Shown here piece after piece: positions 1 to 12,800 of a DNA stretch of 64,000 nt. The position numbers and the translations under genes were made by a program. Within the stretch, counting starts at the first letter, position 1. Each line of letters starts with the position of its first letter. Location of the stretch: NCBI RefSeq assembly GCF_000346465.2, contig NC_034014.1, positions 23,446,522-23,510,521 of the forward strand. The letters run 5' to 3'. The notes under the pieces are model-generated. The model was not told where the DNA came from, ran no database searches, and was given only the letters and a program-made list of their open reading frames with translations. The stretch is from Prunus persica. Taxonomy: Eukaryota; Streptophyta; Magnoliopsida; Rosales; Rosaceae.

Positions 1-2611
1 AGCAGTGGTTTCTGCTGATAAACTAAGTGTAGGTTCTCCTGTTTCTTCAGCTAACGCATTTGTTGGCACCTTGGAAACTGAGTATTCCTCAGCACTTGTG
101 GGTAGCGAGATGGTTCCTGTTTCTGACAGTGAGTCAGGCTTCAATATGTCAAACAGGGAGACCAGATTTAAAAATATTCCTGATGGTAAAGCTCCCAATT
201 GGATTCAGGATATGGTGAAACTGGTGTTGGAGCACAACCGTGGTGCAGGAAGAAATCCTGAACAGATACTTGAGGATATAAGATTAGCTCTGGCATCCAC
301 AGAAAATCAAAAGCCTGGTGAGTTGGTTAATGCAAGGACAAATGGAAACCATTTTGATGCATCCAATCCTTCCTCTGTTAAAAGCTGCATCTCATGGAAA
401 GGTTCAGATAGATCTCTAGTAACTGATTCACCCAGTGGAGTAAGTGATGTGGACATCTCAAGCCCAAAGAGGAGTAATCAGCAGTTCCAGCCAGATCTGA
501 GTAAATCATTATGTAAAATAATTGAGCTTATTGAGGGAATCAGTGTGCCATCTCCAGATTATAACCCAGAGAATGGGACCAGGAAGGATGGGAACTTGTC
601 CACATATAAGAATTCAGAATACACAGGCTACATGGTTCGTGTTTTCCAGTGGAAAACTTCTGAACTTGGTGATCTTCTACAACAATTTGTTCATGCTTGT
701 TATGATCTGTTGAATGGAAAGGCTGGTCTTGACAAGTTTGCCCAAGAGCTCACTACTGCTTTGGACTGGATTTTAAACCATTGCTTTTCACTTCAAGATG
801 TTTCAAGCATGAAAGATGCAATTAAGAAACAGTTTGATTGGGATGATACACGAAGTGAAAGCGAAGCAGAAGCTGGAGTGGTTGGTCACTTTTTAGATAC
901 AGACAAATTACGTGTTCGACGAGAACAGTTATCATGTGTGCCCACATCTACTTCTTCAAATGGCCATAGCATCCAAATAGAAGGGCTGCAGGCCAATCTG
1001 GTCAATGAAAACAGAAAATTAAAGGATGAATTGGTGAATGTAGAATCTGCAAAGAGAGAGTTGGAAGGGAGATTTCAGTCAGCTTGTGATAAGAGTGAAT
1101 ACCTGATGAATCAGCTTAAGGAATCAGAAAAGGCTATAGCCAGTTTGAGAACAGAGTTACAAAGTTTAAGAGACTCAAAAGGAATCATTGAGGACCAAAT
1201 TAAAAATCACAAGGTGATGAATGAAGATCTTGACACTCAGCTTACAGTGGCCAGAGTTGAATTAAGTGAAGCTCGCCAAAAGTTTTCATCCCTTGAAGTT
1301 GAACTGGAGAATAAATACAACTGCTGCGAAGAATTGGAGGCTACATGCCTGGAACTACAGCTTCAGCTTGAAAGGTACAGATGCATACCACCAAAGATAG
1401 TATACCTACATATTAAAGCTTTTACTTATTTAAAAATATTGACTAATGTAATAAAATAATTGAGGAGTCTTATGCATCTGATATATGTTTCTTTTGGCAG
1501 TGTGAAGAAGAAAAGCCCAAATTCCGATCCTAATCCAGACGAAAGGCAAGCCCAAAATGTAAGTTAATGTCTTCTTGTTACACCTACATTTTACCAATTT
1601 GTCTGAGAATTCTTAATTTCTGTTTCCAGTTGCACTAACATATTCCAAACAAAAACCATATACCTGATGAAAGAATTTATCTTCTTTTACAAATAAGAAA
1701 ATTTTTCATTGCCTAGGAAATGATATGTGAATAGTAGCTCTTTTCTTGTTCAAGGATGAGTCACTTGACAACTGTAGCATTTCAGATTCAACTTATATTC
1801 ATATTTCAAGATTTAGTGGTCTACTTTACCTACTAATTCTGCTCCGAAACAGTACAGTCCCATAAGAAACACCATTGAAAGTGATCAGCTTAAATGTGAA
1901 CTCTCTCTCTCTCTCTCTCTCTCTTATGGTAAAAGGAGAATTCATCTTGAAACAAAACAATTCAATCCAAAAAGGATACTATTGTGCTTTGTTGGCAACT
2001 TGTCATTCAGATGCAATATTGCATGATGTGCCTTACCGTTCTTATAAATTCAAAAGAATTCCAATTCTTTACTTGTTGCTGCTTAAATTGATGGTAAATA
2101 ATGTTTGATCAATTTTTCAGGATTGGGAGATAACAGCTGCTTCAGAAAAATTGGCCGAATGCCAAGAGACAATACTTAACCTCGGGAAGCAGTTGAAGGC
2201 AATGGCTGCACCAAGGAAGCAGCCCTTTTTGACAAGTCATCACTAATCCCACTGATATAAATACCCTCAAAGCCAAAGCCACATGCCCAACCCCACAGAA
2301 GAAACTGAACCCAACGATCCTCTCTACTAGATCAAATGTTAGCAGAAGATGGTGCTGGCATCAAGAATTTAATGTCTCCAAAGACAAAAGAGGTCGACAG
2401 TAATTCAACTTCCACGTACAGTCCTAATAGGGTGACAGAGCCCCTCGAGAATATCCTTGTTCTAAATGGTAAATACCAGGATGACAGTGCTACTGTTGGT
2501 TCCTTAGCTATAGTGCCTGGCAAGAAAAGGGGAGGGGGGAGTTTATGGAAAAAGCTGTTATGGAGAAAGAAGGGTAGCAGCAAAAAAGCACCCCTTCCGA
2601 TCGCTTCATGA
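1..2611 (+). CDS. FPP7: Filament-like plant protein 7-type (FPP7), 3' part, tail frame-disrupted
   Basis: Coiled-coil filament-like plant protein; its cellular role is poorly defined and probably structural. The gene enters from the left edge. Exons: 1-1374 (frame starting at base 2), 1501-1558, and 2121 onward; all have GT-AG borders and phase continuity (AG|T at 1374/1501, phase 0 at 2121). The protein shows the family segment APNWIQDMVKLVLEHNRG, then a long heptad-rich coiled coil (about residues 330-460). The third exon continues as SEKLAECQETILNLGKQLKA, which is typical of FPP C-termini. Reading on in this frame meets TAA at 2244-2246. The usual FPP C-terminal tail, starting near LLDQMLAEDGAG and ending in a Lys-rich block, is intact at 2312-2611 but in another frame, with an in-frame TGA at 2306. 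The tail is therefore cut off by single-base indels, either real or sequencing error. Family assignment is strong; the paralogue number is recognition only. A polyadenylation-like AATAAA lies at about 2983. Confidence 0.85.
1901..1924. repeat. (CT)12 microsatellite in FPP7 intron
   Basis: Uninterrupted CT dinucleotide run inside the intron between the second and third visible FPP7 exons. It is about 200 bases from the acceptor and probably neutral. Confidence 0.9.
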
Positions 2612-3454
2612 TCAATCTCTATCGTATGATAAGTTGATTACAATGTTGGTGTTCCTTGCTCTGTTTTGATGGCAGTTTGGTTTGTCACACGCCTGTAATG
2701 CAAAATAATAAAGGCTATAGGTCTGTTGGTCATTCTCATTCGAGAGATACTGGAGAATGCGTGAGTGAGGGTTTTGTTTTTGTTTTTGCATACGTTATGT
2801 ATTGCTCCTGTATATATGTATCGTTCTAGGCAACTGAGAATTTGCAACAATGTCAGCAGAGAAGTCGACATTTGTGTACCATTAACCCAAAAAAGGAAAT
2901 GAGGGTGAAAAAAAGAGAATATGTAGTTATGCCGTATACACCATGTAATTCCCTGTTTTGTACACGTGTAAATTTTCCCATGAATAAAATATGGTTTTTT
3001 ATTATTATAAATATCCTGGTGTTTCAGATCAAATCATTACCACATGGATGAACAACTTGGCGGCTGTCTAAAGTATTGAAGTCGGGATATAACAAAATTT
3101 TCAAAAAAGAAACTCCTGCATGACCGTTTTAACATCATGCATTAACACCACTCTCTCCTTCATCAGAAGAGGGATCACAGCAGACTAAGCAAATTCACAC
3201 TTCCTTTTCATTTCTCTTTCTATAATGGGCCAATGCCTCAGCAATCTCAGCTGGAAATCAACCAGCCTTCACAAGAAAAATAATAAAAAGTGATATGTTA
3301 TGTACCAACAATGAGTCAACAAATTAGGTAACAGAGAAAAATCCGGAAAGACGGTGCACATATTAATCACTCGGCAGAAAAATTCTCTCCGGTCATGAAG
3401 CTGGTTCTGCGACCCCGTATATTCGGTGCGACATAAATCTCTTTATCTTCATTA

Positions 3455-5743
3455 TCAATCTCTGTATTGTACAAATCGTGCAAAATCAGTGAGGCCAGCC
3501 TCTCTGTAACGATCAGCAACCTGCTCCACATGGTCATCCCAAGTCCCTTCAATAGAAGCTAGATCCAACAAAAAAGCTGCTTCATCCAATGCAACCTGCA
3601 AATGATGGAACTGCGATGATAAGAAATCATTTTAACAAATTGTTTTTGGGAGTTCATAAGCAATAATGATTTGAAAACCTGAGCTGGGGCCTTTCCCTTT
3701 TTAAGATCTGCTTGCCTTCCCTCGTCGGTCACCTTCTCCTTAATGTACTCAATTTGCTCGTCCTCCCATTGTGCTATATCAGCAACTTCCTGAATTATAA
3801 GTATTCAACTGCATAATGTCATAAAAGGAACTCTTGCAGAGAAAAGTTGGCTGGGACAATCTAGGAATGATCAAGGAAAGTAGAAACCTGGTAGCTGCAA
3901 CCCAGAGTCCACCATGGTGATTTAAGAGCTCCCCTAGCAGCATCTTTTGCTTCAACAGTACGCCCAACCCTGTAAAATTTACACATGGGCTCCTTAGAAG
4001 ATGGAACTTAAGTGATTCAACTGACTAAATCACAACAAACGTTTAGTAGAAAGTAACTGGAAAAGTTTCCTACGAACTTCAGCAAAACCTCAGCATTGAA
4101 TACATAAGGCCGTGCAAATCCAGGAAAATGCTCCTTCTTTGTATAGAATTCTCCCGTCACCAAAGCCGATACCTTTCAAAAGCACATACTGTAATTAGAC
4201 TGTCAAATACACACTAACAAAATGATGATTAGAGGAAGTAAGCAAAGTCAGGTGATGAATCTTACATGGTCCCCTTCCTCAAAATGCCACTTCACTTTGC
4301 GCTCCAAGACATCTGGAAATAAACCAACCTGAAAATGAACCATTTGTAACCGCTTCATTTTTTAAAAAAAATTTGAAAAGAAAGGAAACAAAGGAGGAAT
4401 GGGAGGCTAAACAAAGAAGAAATCTCTTTCGTACTTTTCTTAAAAGGTAAATATCTAGTTTTGAAATCTGCGACTTGGCAAAGTCACCCTTTTTATAAAG
4501 TTTCTCCCCAACATCAGCAGAAGCACGAAATAGCTCATCATTGCTTTCTCCAGAGTTTTTAGCATCTTCTTCAACTAGGATTCTGTGAATTAATTGGTCC
4601 ACCTGTGGATGAAAGATAGGACGACTGCCCTGAGAATAGTTGTATAACCAGTACAAAAATGCATTTACAATGAAATTTTGGCCATGTATGTGGAACACTG
4701 GCATGTTTTACTCACATTCTTGGCTAAAAGCCACACCCCATGTTTCCTGACCTCAACCACTGGCATGTCCATACTGCAGGCATTGGACTAGATGAATCAA
4801 GCTTTAAAAGAAGGAACAAAATTGTTCAGGCCAAACACTTACCCTGAAGGAGCTGTAGGCCACCGAAGAAGTGCAGTTACAGCACCTATTGGCAAAGAAA
4901 TATTTACAAAATTAGAACAGCTTGAACTACAAGTCAATTCTCGGGGATTCGTCAATTCCAAATATATTCAAAGCTTTTCCATACCTGAGCTATTTTTTGC
5001 TAGTGGTATGGCAAGGGGGATTAGCCCTTCCTTGGCTCCTGGAGAAATAATAGATTCACCTGTTACATAAATGTATGTGAGAATTTACTTAAAACTTCAA
5101 CTATTTCAAAGATGAGCAGACATAAAAAAAAAAGAAAAAAGCATGGATCAAGTATGATAACTGCAAATTATACATCAAAAGTTCATCCATTTTCTTCCAA
5201 TGCCATACCATTCAACACAAAGGCACCACAACCCAGCAACTATAATCTTGAGATTGAGAATGTAGCTAGGCGAGATTTGTAGAACAAATCATTGCCTTTT
5301 AAAGATTACATTGTCACATTGTTCTCTCTGAACAACCAACATGGAAACATTGAAGAAAACAACCAACACATGCAAATCCCAAAACACAAGAATTGAAATA
5401 TGGAAATATGAATCTTGAACAGAGGTTTAAGCAATGACCCACCTTTTGTCTTGAGCATTGTCAGCAACTGGCTCAAATGCTGTGGAGGCTGAGTTGCTGC
5501 CACCTCCTTAATGAAAGACACATGGTCTGTAAATTGCAATTTTCACCACAATCAGTTCACAAATCTTTTAAAACAGTTATATCAGTAGGCACTTCCAAAA
5601 TTCAAAGCTAAACAGAGCCCTAAGTTACCAGGAGTGGCAGAGGAGTAAGAGCAGCGTGGTCCAGCTCTACTGTGCCGAAGAAGAACAGAGGGCAGAGCGG
5701 TGGCTCGAGGTCCTCCGTACACCAATTCGCTGCCAACTTTCAT
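3455..5743 (-). CDS. Conserved, probably chloroplast-targeted protein, 344 aa, 11 exons
   Basis: Inferred exons (minus strand, 5' to 3'): 5743-5629, 5526-5443, 5059-4985, 4885-4843, 4773-4716, 4602-4435, 4328-4266, 4172-4078, 3969-3888, 3789-3679, 3595-3455. They sum to 1035 bases with an uninterrupted frame. The N-terminus (start MKVGSELVYG) is rich in Ala/Ser/Arg and acid-poor, as in plastid transit peptides. Recognisable soluble-domain motifs are EVRKHGVWLLAKNVDQLIHR, GRTVEAKDAARGALKSPWWT and ALDEAAFLLDLASIEGTWDD; no membrane segment is seen. The seventh-to-eighth exon junction uses a weak donor (AA|gttcgt), chosen because it restores LLKVGRT. I recognise the family as plant-conserved but cannot name it with certainty. 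A candidate is PROTEIN IN CHLOROPLAST ATPASE BIOGENESIS (PAB, Arabidopsis At4g34090), proposed to help CF1 gamma-subunit assembly. That name is from memory and unverified. No other gene overlaps. Confidence 0.85.
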
Positions 5744-6300
5744 TTTTGTGTTAATGGAGTCTGCTGCTCTGCTTCGTCGTCGTTTATCTTTTCATCTTTG
5801 TATAGAAATTCTCAGCCACAATAGATTGGGCCTCAAAACTTCTAAATTGACCACCCAACCCGACACCAAGAGCCTCAGACCCATTACCGTTGGGCCTTAG
5901 TGCTGGACAATTGAGGAGAGGAGCATTCGAAAACACTTAAAAATTCGACCACATTCGCAAGAGAATTATAGCTCAAATGCTGAAGAGTAAATATCTTTAT
6001 ACTCAAAGTTATGTATTGGATTCTTCCCTTTTTCATTATCGCTCGTATCAAACCACATGATTTGCCGACTTGGTGTAAGTAATCGAGTTTATAATAAGGG
6101 TAGTAAATGTACATAACAAATTAATTGGAAACCAATGACTTGCTTCGACAATAAAGTTGTGCTTTTGAAGCATTTTCATCCACTTGCGTTATGTACTAGT
6201 TAGTACCTGCAAAAAGTGCGAAGCACTCCAATTAACCGAATTAAGTAAAATAAACGACTAATATAGCTTAGAGATAATCCATGGTTTGTTTGGACTCTTA

Positions 6301-6634
6301 GGCTTGTTTGGTAGCTAGAATTCAATTGGATTAGGAGGTAGAATTGGATTGCATTGGATTACATTGGATTGGAAATGATGTATCCTTCATTGATACTAGT
6401 GTCCCAAATTTTTGTGTTGCGACTCTCAAATCTTGAGTTCAAGGTCAAGGGGTTAGAGTAGTGAGATTATGTATCCCACCTTCTTGGTAGGATAAGTTAT
6501 CCTACAAAACTAAACATAAGGGGTTTATAGTGAGATTATCTTTTATCCTATCTACAATCATATTTTAGCTCCAAACATGGTAATGGATTAAACAAATCTA
6601 ATTATGTTACTTATCCTACCCACCAAACGAGACC
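6301..6634. mobile_element. Tourist-like (PIF/Harbinger) MITE, 334 bp, TTA target-site duplication
   Basis: The left end reads GGCTTGTTTGGT and the right end, reverse-complemented, reads GGTCTCGTTTGGT, so they form terminal inverted repeats. TTA directly flanks both sides (6298-6300 and 6635-6637), the target-site duplication expected of PIF/Harbinger elements. The interior has no coding capacity and repeats TTGGATT-like motifs near the left end. A non-autonomous element is the best reading. Confidence 0.8.
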
Positions 6635-6849
6635 TTAGGGATGCAATACAATTAACGTGCTGTGAGAATATATCAAGCGGAAGAAATTGCAAGTTGAAGA
6701 GAATATTGAGACAGTAAATTTAAATTCGAACTGCGGATATAGTAATTTGATTGGTGGTTGTTTCTGGGTAATCATAAGGCTTGGGTTGGCAAAAGCGTAT
6801 CACTTGTAAGTTGTGTGAGAACTGGTGCGTAGACGCACTGATCACTGAC

Positions 6850-7170
6850 CACGTGATCTAAACGACGGGGCACGTGGGAATTGAGATTTGAGGCAATATA
6901 TCATATGAGAATACGCACAGAATGTGCTCATGCAGAGAGCGTGACCATGGTGTTTCATCACGTGGCCATTTACCACTATTCAGCTCGGGACCACGGGCCA
7001 CACCCTCCAGTCTCCTCCTCCACAGCGCACTCATCTCATTTGACACTACACAGCTCCCTCAACTTTTTTGTTTCACCTACAACAAGTTCAAAGGGTTTGG
7101 CTTGCCGTAGTTTTCACATTTTCAACATTTTTTCACCCTCGGGAGCCTCTTTCTTTTTTCATCTATAAAA
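6850..7170 (+). promoter_or_regulatory. Three palindromic G-boxes upstream of a TATA-like box, no gene assigned
   Basis: CACGTG occurs at 6850-6855, 6871-6876 and 6959-6964, and TATAAAA at 7164-7170 on the plus strand. G-boxes bind bZIP and bHLH factors in light, ABA and stress responses. No convincing coding region follows, so this is either the promoter of a non-coding transcript or a relic of a lost gene. The motifs are palindromic, so orientation rests only on the TATA-like box. Confidence 0.35.
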
Positions 7171-8216
7171 AGAAAAGTGAAATTACATTGCAAAAGTCAT
7201 AAATTATTGTTTGGTTGCCACTCACTCACGTCCGTTGGTTGATTGCTAACTCTGCCCTGGATTGAGACACTACAATGACCCAAAAATAAAGAGAGACCAG
7301 AACAAAACATAAGGCACAAAAGGCAACCGAAAGCGGCTAGATGTGAATTATGGTGATGATGGAGGAGGAAGGGCCACCAGGGAGTAAAAAAATATGCTCT
7401 CAAGTTATGGATGACGATGGTGGGTCATGTTGGCAGCTTGGCTAAATGCAAAACTGAGCCAAGAGGATAAAAAAAAATCAACTCTCAAGTTGACAAAATA
7501 TCCAGTTTAGCGCAGCACCAAGCCTAGCATCACAAAAGAATACCAAGTAGATCTTCCCTTTAAAAGTGACATCTAAGCTGTAGCTCACTCGCTCAAGTAT
7601 TGTATTATATTTGAATCATGGACCCAAAAGAACCATCTCATAATAGGGGTAAAAGAATGCAGCAACCTTGAACCATTTCACAAGGAATAAAAAAACAACT
7701 TGAGAATCATGATATTTTCCCAATGCAACTGACCATACTTGACAATTTTGATGTGTCATTGACAACTTTCAATAATGTCTGCACCTACTTTCAGTGCATG
7801 CACATCATCAACAAATTGCTGTTTTTTAATTGTCAACAGCAATAGACTGAAAATGGGAGAAAAAGGTACTCTGCAAATTTCCTCACTTACCTTCTGTAAC
7901 TTCAAATTCAAGTCTTAACAGTGACCAACTTTTCCTCTTCTACTTCCTCAAAGTCGAAAACCCAAATGTTAAATAGGCAATAGCACCATTTACTGGGAGA
8001 CTTGTATTACTAGATTGTAAAGATGCAAACAAAGAAAAAGAAATGAGTTTTCTCACCGCAGTAGCATTCATAACTGAACAAGAACTGCAATTATAAAACC
8101 AAAATCATTCCATGTTCCACCATGCGAATTTCTTACAGTGGCTTAATGACAATGAACACCAGTAAGGATTCAAACCAAATATTTCTAGACTTGACCTTTT
8201 ATACAGTGGCAGTGGG

Positions 8217-8363
8217 TTTTTGATGGCCATAAATGATGCTGGGGGATGGAAAGGCCAAATCACAGTGGAAGATATGGAACTTGCACTTAGGGCTAGCCTA
8301 AAGAGTTGGAAATTTGTCTTTGTGGCGAACTCTGGGGAATTTAGCAATAAGCACATCGTCTGA
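8217..8363 (+). pseudogene. Fragment of CSLA-type glucomannan mannosyltransferase (glycosyltransferase 2)
   Basis: The plus-strand frame contains [20 protein letters not shown] followed by [13 protein letters not shown]. This closely resembles the TVEDMDLAVRASLKGWKFV region of cellulose synthase-like A/C proteins, which includes the ED catalytic-base context. Only about 45 residues are present and they run into TGA at 8361. The sequence degenerates on both sides, with no matching exons nearby. It is probably a gene scrap carried in by duplication or transposition. The reverse-strand ORF over the same bases is a shadow. Confidence 0.65.
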
Positions 8364-9827
8364 CCTCCTAATTTTTTCTGCCTGAAATAATCTTTTCTAA
8401 ATTTTAACTTATCAATTCCTCCCACACCACCCTCTTCCTTTATTGTTGGGTCAAAGGAACCCCCAAGTACTTCAAAGCATATTGATACAACAATACCGAT
8501 GATCATCCGGCCCAGAAAATCTCTTTAGGAAAATGACTACAGAAATCATTCTCTCTGAAATGAGCAATTTCAAATTTCTCTTAAAGAGCAAATATAGACC
8601 AGTCCAAGTTAAAACAAAATGACTGAGTTTAGAAACTGATTATCTTAAAAGAAAGATCACATGGTACCTTCACAATTCTGCAGAGTGTCAATCTGTAAGA
8701 GACTTCATGTCATCTGCATCTTTCTTCTTCGTGAGGAAGACACACGGGGTCGCATTCTTCTTCTACTACATTGTTATACCAGCAAGTGTTTTTAGTTCCA
8801 GAAATGCAACTCACGAAGCCGATTTCCATTTGCATCCTAGCAACCACTGCCATTCTAAACACAATCTGCACTCCAAGATAGCAGAAATTCTTTCACATAA
8901 ACACAAAGTTCTCTTCATTTTCTTGTCTTTCTAAAATTTGAATTTAGAGAAAATCCCTTTGTATGATGCAGTCCCTTCATCTTGTTGTATTCTGGGTAGT
9001 ATTCAAGAATGTCATGTCCATCCATCAAACCAAAGTAGCAATCATGTGACTCCTAGAGTCGAATCGTGCTAATGGATGTGTTGTGACTGAGAAGCTTGTA
9101 AATACCATGATGCAAAAAAGTAATGTCAATGCATCGAAGAAACCAGTTTCGAATTGGTGAAAAATAAAACGTAGCAAACCAAAAAGCAGCAAATATGCAC
9201 TCTTTTCAACCAGGGACAGCACTCAAACCAAAAATTTACCGGAAATGAAGGGGCTAAGAAAACCTTACATAAGTACAAACAAGACAAATTTATCTTTCAT
9301 GTCCATTACAAAATAGTTCAAGCACAATATCAGTTGTCAAAATATCACATGTTCTCATTAACTATCAAAGAAGGTTTCGATCAGCAGCACACAAGTCAGG
9401 TAAGATCTTGGACAGCATTGCTAAAAGGTTAACTATCGCTATTAGTCTTGTCTAAGGTCATCTTGAAACAGGATCCATGTATTGGAGCTGATAATAGGAA
9501 TGGTTATGCCGTATTGAGCTATCTACAACTTGCTATTTTGGAAAGATCATTTGTTTGTACTTCTCATAAGATTGGGCTAATTTTCATAACGTCTTAGTAT
9601 GGTTTCAAATGAACATGAAAAGGCTACAGAACAAGCAAATTAATAAACAGAACAGTAGACAAATGGTTGCACAAGCTTTACTGAGATCAATAAGACAAAT
9701 ATCAGTAATTTCATTCATATTTTGACCAAAAAATTGTGTAAGCACATAACTGGGGGACAATAATGAGCTGAACCTACCTATAAAAAATAAAACAAATAGA
9801 GTACAACCTCTAAATAATCAATTCTTA

Positions 9828-12800
9828 TCACTCTAGTTCATCAAGTTTGATCTCATGTTGTTCACCGGAAGAAAGGATTTTCACACCCACCATACCCCTT
9901 TGCCACTCTGAATCTCCCACCAATATCAACCTATTAGCATTTATTCTTGCTGCACGCTTGAATACCCTGACACAGATCAAATTCAACCCATGGAAATATA
10001 ACATATTAGAAACAGAATGATTGAAATAGAAATTTGCAAGCGCCTAATAAGATGGTGGCAAATACCATTTCAGCGGTTTGTTCTCCAAGACTAAATCAAC
10101 ACTTTGACCTTTTCCCCTGAGTATGGTGGCAACTGTGGCAGCGGCTCCTTGAAGTCCAGGATCTAGAGCACACACAATGTTTTCTACTTGCAGGCTGAGT
10201 TCTGGCAGAAGACCCTTCTCCTTTAGCAACTGTAACCCCAAAACCAAAATGTCAAATAAACGATAAACCAAACGAAAATTCTAGGAGCCAAGAATGAAGT
10301 ATATTTAAGTACTAGGAGTATTTATCCCAACCATAAGCACATATTGTGCTTCAACAAGAAAACTTAAATGTAATAGAAAGTGGCTTCATAAAGAAAGGAA
10401 TAGGAAATATAAGCTGAAACTCACTTCCACTATGACAGCATCACCAAATCCAAAGCCACAAGCAGGAATGTCATCACCACCAAAAGTAGAAAGCAAGCGG
10501 TCATATCGCCCGCCACCACAAATGGCTCGCAACTTTCCTCCTCTATCAAAACCCTGAGAATAAAATTGATCATTTAGGGGCTGTGTTCAACAGTGAAGAA
10601 ACCAGCAGCAATTTTCTTTACACGCAAGGGAGATCTAATATTCATGAACAGATTAAGTAATCATGCACAGCCAAAAGCTGTTGCCGTTTTTTTTCTATCT
10701 ACAGCACAAACTTTGTTCTTCCAAGTAGACACATTAGTGCAGAATTGAAAGCATTTTCTACATCTGAAATTTTAGTGGCACAAGTTTTCACATGACACGG
10801 GTATGTCACATGCCAGTTGTTTCATGCATAAGGGATGAAAGCATCATAACCAACTTACAGAACACCTAAAATACTCTACTGCAATATCTAATAACAATGC
10901 TACTAACGTTTTGCTCACAGGCCATGCCTCAGCTCAGTACTTCCAAAATCTATAATTGTATAGACTTACAGGAAGATAATATCTATAAATTACATCCTCA
11001 TGGCTAGAGTGATGCCTGAAATAGAAGCGTGGTAACAAATATGATACCCAGCCCCAGGACATTATTTAAACTCGTAAAGGTATGTACCAGACTATACAGG
11101 AAAGTCATCAGTCCCCAAGAGCAACAGAACAACTAAATAAAATGGAAAAAAATGTTTTAACTCGACTCTATTAGTATGACTGATATCTGCAATTAAAAAG
11201 TATAGGGGGGAAAGCAACATGGAATATCTAACCTCGAAGACAATACCAGTATAGTAGGCAAGGCCACGAACAATAGAAGCATCAAACTGAATCCATTCAG
11301 AATAACCAAATTTCTCAGCAAGAGAGAATAGCTGCTTCAGATCAGCAACTGCTTCACCGGCATCTCCAAGTATCTCTACATAAGAAAAACATGGAATGCA
11401 TACGATTACTAAGTAAGAGTTACATCATCTCTCACTGCAAAAAAAATTTTTTTTTTTTTTTTCGGTTACACAATAAATAGAACCTTTAAACCAGCATTAA
11501 CGAACGATTACCAAAAGCACCTTCCTCCTCAACAAATTTTTGAAACAAATATGAAAACTAATTTATTTTTGTCACCGCAACTTATATAAACTAAAAATTT
11601 GAACCCACCTCCTCTAACTGTACCTTACCACTTTCAAGTTTGAACTTTAGTTTACTTTTCTCTGTTCTACAAATAACTACCAACTTTTGATCTTAACATC
11701 ACCATTCCACAACATAATTGTCTATTTATTTTTTCACTCTTCTTCAATTCCTACATAGGCAACCCATTAATTAAGTTTTCCTTGTTTGGTCACCTATTGG
11801 TATTTCTCCACCTTTTTCTACATACAAAGGCCTAGCTAAGCCTTTACCATGTTCAAGCTATCTGTATTACCTCACATTATCTTATCACCCTTCATCTTTT
11901 GCTAAGATACAAAAGCCTAGCTAAGCTTTTATCATGTTCAAGCTATCTGTTTTACCTCACATTATCTTATCACCCTTCACATTATGTTCCTCAACCATCA
12001 AGAGATCTAGTATCAAGACGCATTTTAACTCATCCATGCTCATGTAACTTGTATAGCCAAAAAATATATTATCTAAATAGCTTCTGAATCAATAACGATA
12101 AGACCAACCTTCCAACTTTGTCAAAGACTTTATGGAAAGAACTTGCAATAACTGCTCAATAGCCTCTTCCGATACACCAGCAGATTTCAACTCGTTTTTT
12201 ATATCATCCACTGGAATCTTCTCTATCTGTTCATAATTAAATCCCAGAAAAAGGATTAGAAACCTATAAACAAAATCTACATTCTCATTACCGTATATGG
12301 TTATGTATAAGAAAATGTGAAAATATAATATTCACTGTGCTATCAGACACATAAGAGCAAGGTTAGATTCTAAATCCAAAATGCATACAAAGTTCAAGGA
12401 CCATGACCATAGCAGATGCATAGCAGACGCACATACAGAAGACATGGAATATAAGTAGAATATCTTGCTACAACTAATGCATGTCAAAAGAACTTCAACG
12501 AATCAACAAGAACTATAAAAAATGTCCTACTAAAAAAAGTTACTAGCAATGAACTGATTTGTTAAGTTTACATGTGGGAAACCTAGAATCAATTGAATAA
12601 AGAATTTCTACTTTAAAAGAATCTAACAAACTAAATAACATGATTGTAATCTAATTATTTTTCAACAATAAATTATTAAACCAAACTACAATACTGGTCA
12701 TAATGGCATTCACATCTGATATTTTTTCAAGAACAATAAAGTAGAAAACCACAACAGATTCAGATGCAATCCAAAACTTGCAACCTTGAACAATTTACCT

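Larger units (their letters stand above)
5744..9827. other. Spacer between the plastid-protein gene and HisRS
   Basis: About 4 kb without an intact gene. It holds the 5' flank of the minus-strand gene, a Tourist-like MITE (6301-6634), a G-box cluster with TATA-like box (6850-7170) and a short glycosyltransferase remnant (8217-8363). The rest is AT-rich with scattered short ORFs in all frames that show no recognisable domain. Confidence 0.7.

Noticed and set aside
6881..7168. 95-codon plus-strand ORF between the G-boxes and the TATA-like box
   Set aside because: Low-complexity His/Ser content, in the promoter-like stretch, with no family resemblance.
8105..8506. 133-codon minus-strand ORF
   Set aside because: It is the shadow of the plus-strand CSLA-like remnant; the reverse translation has no family match.
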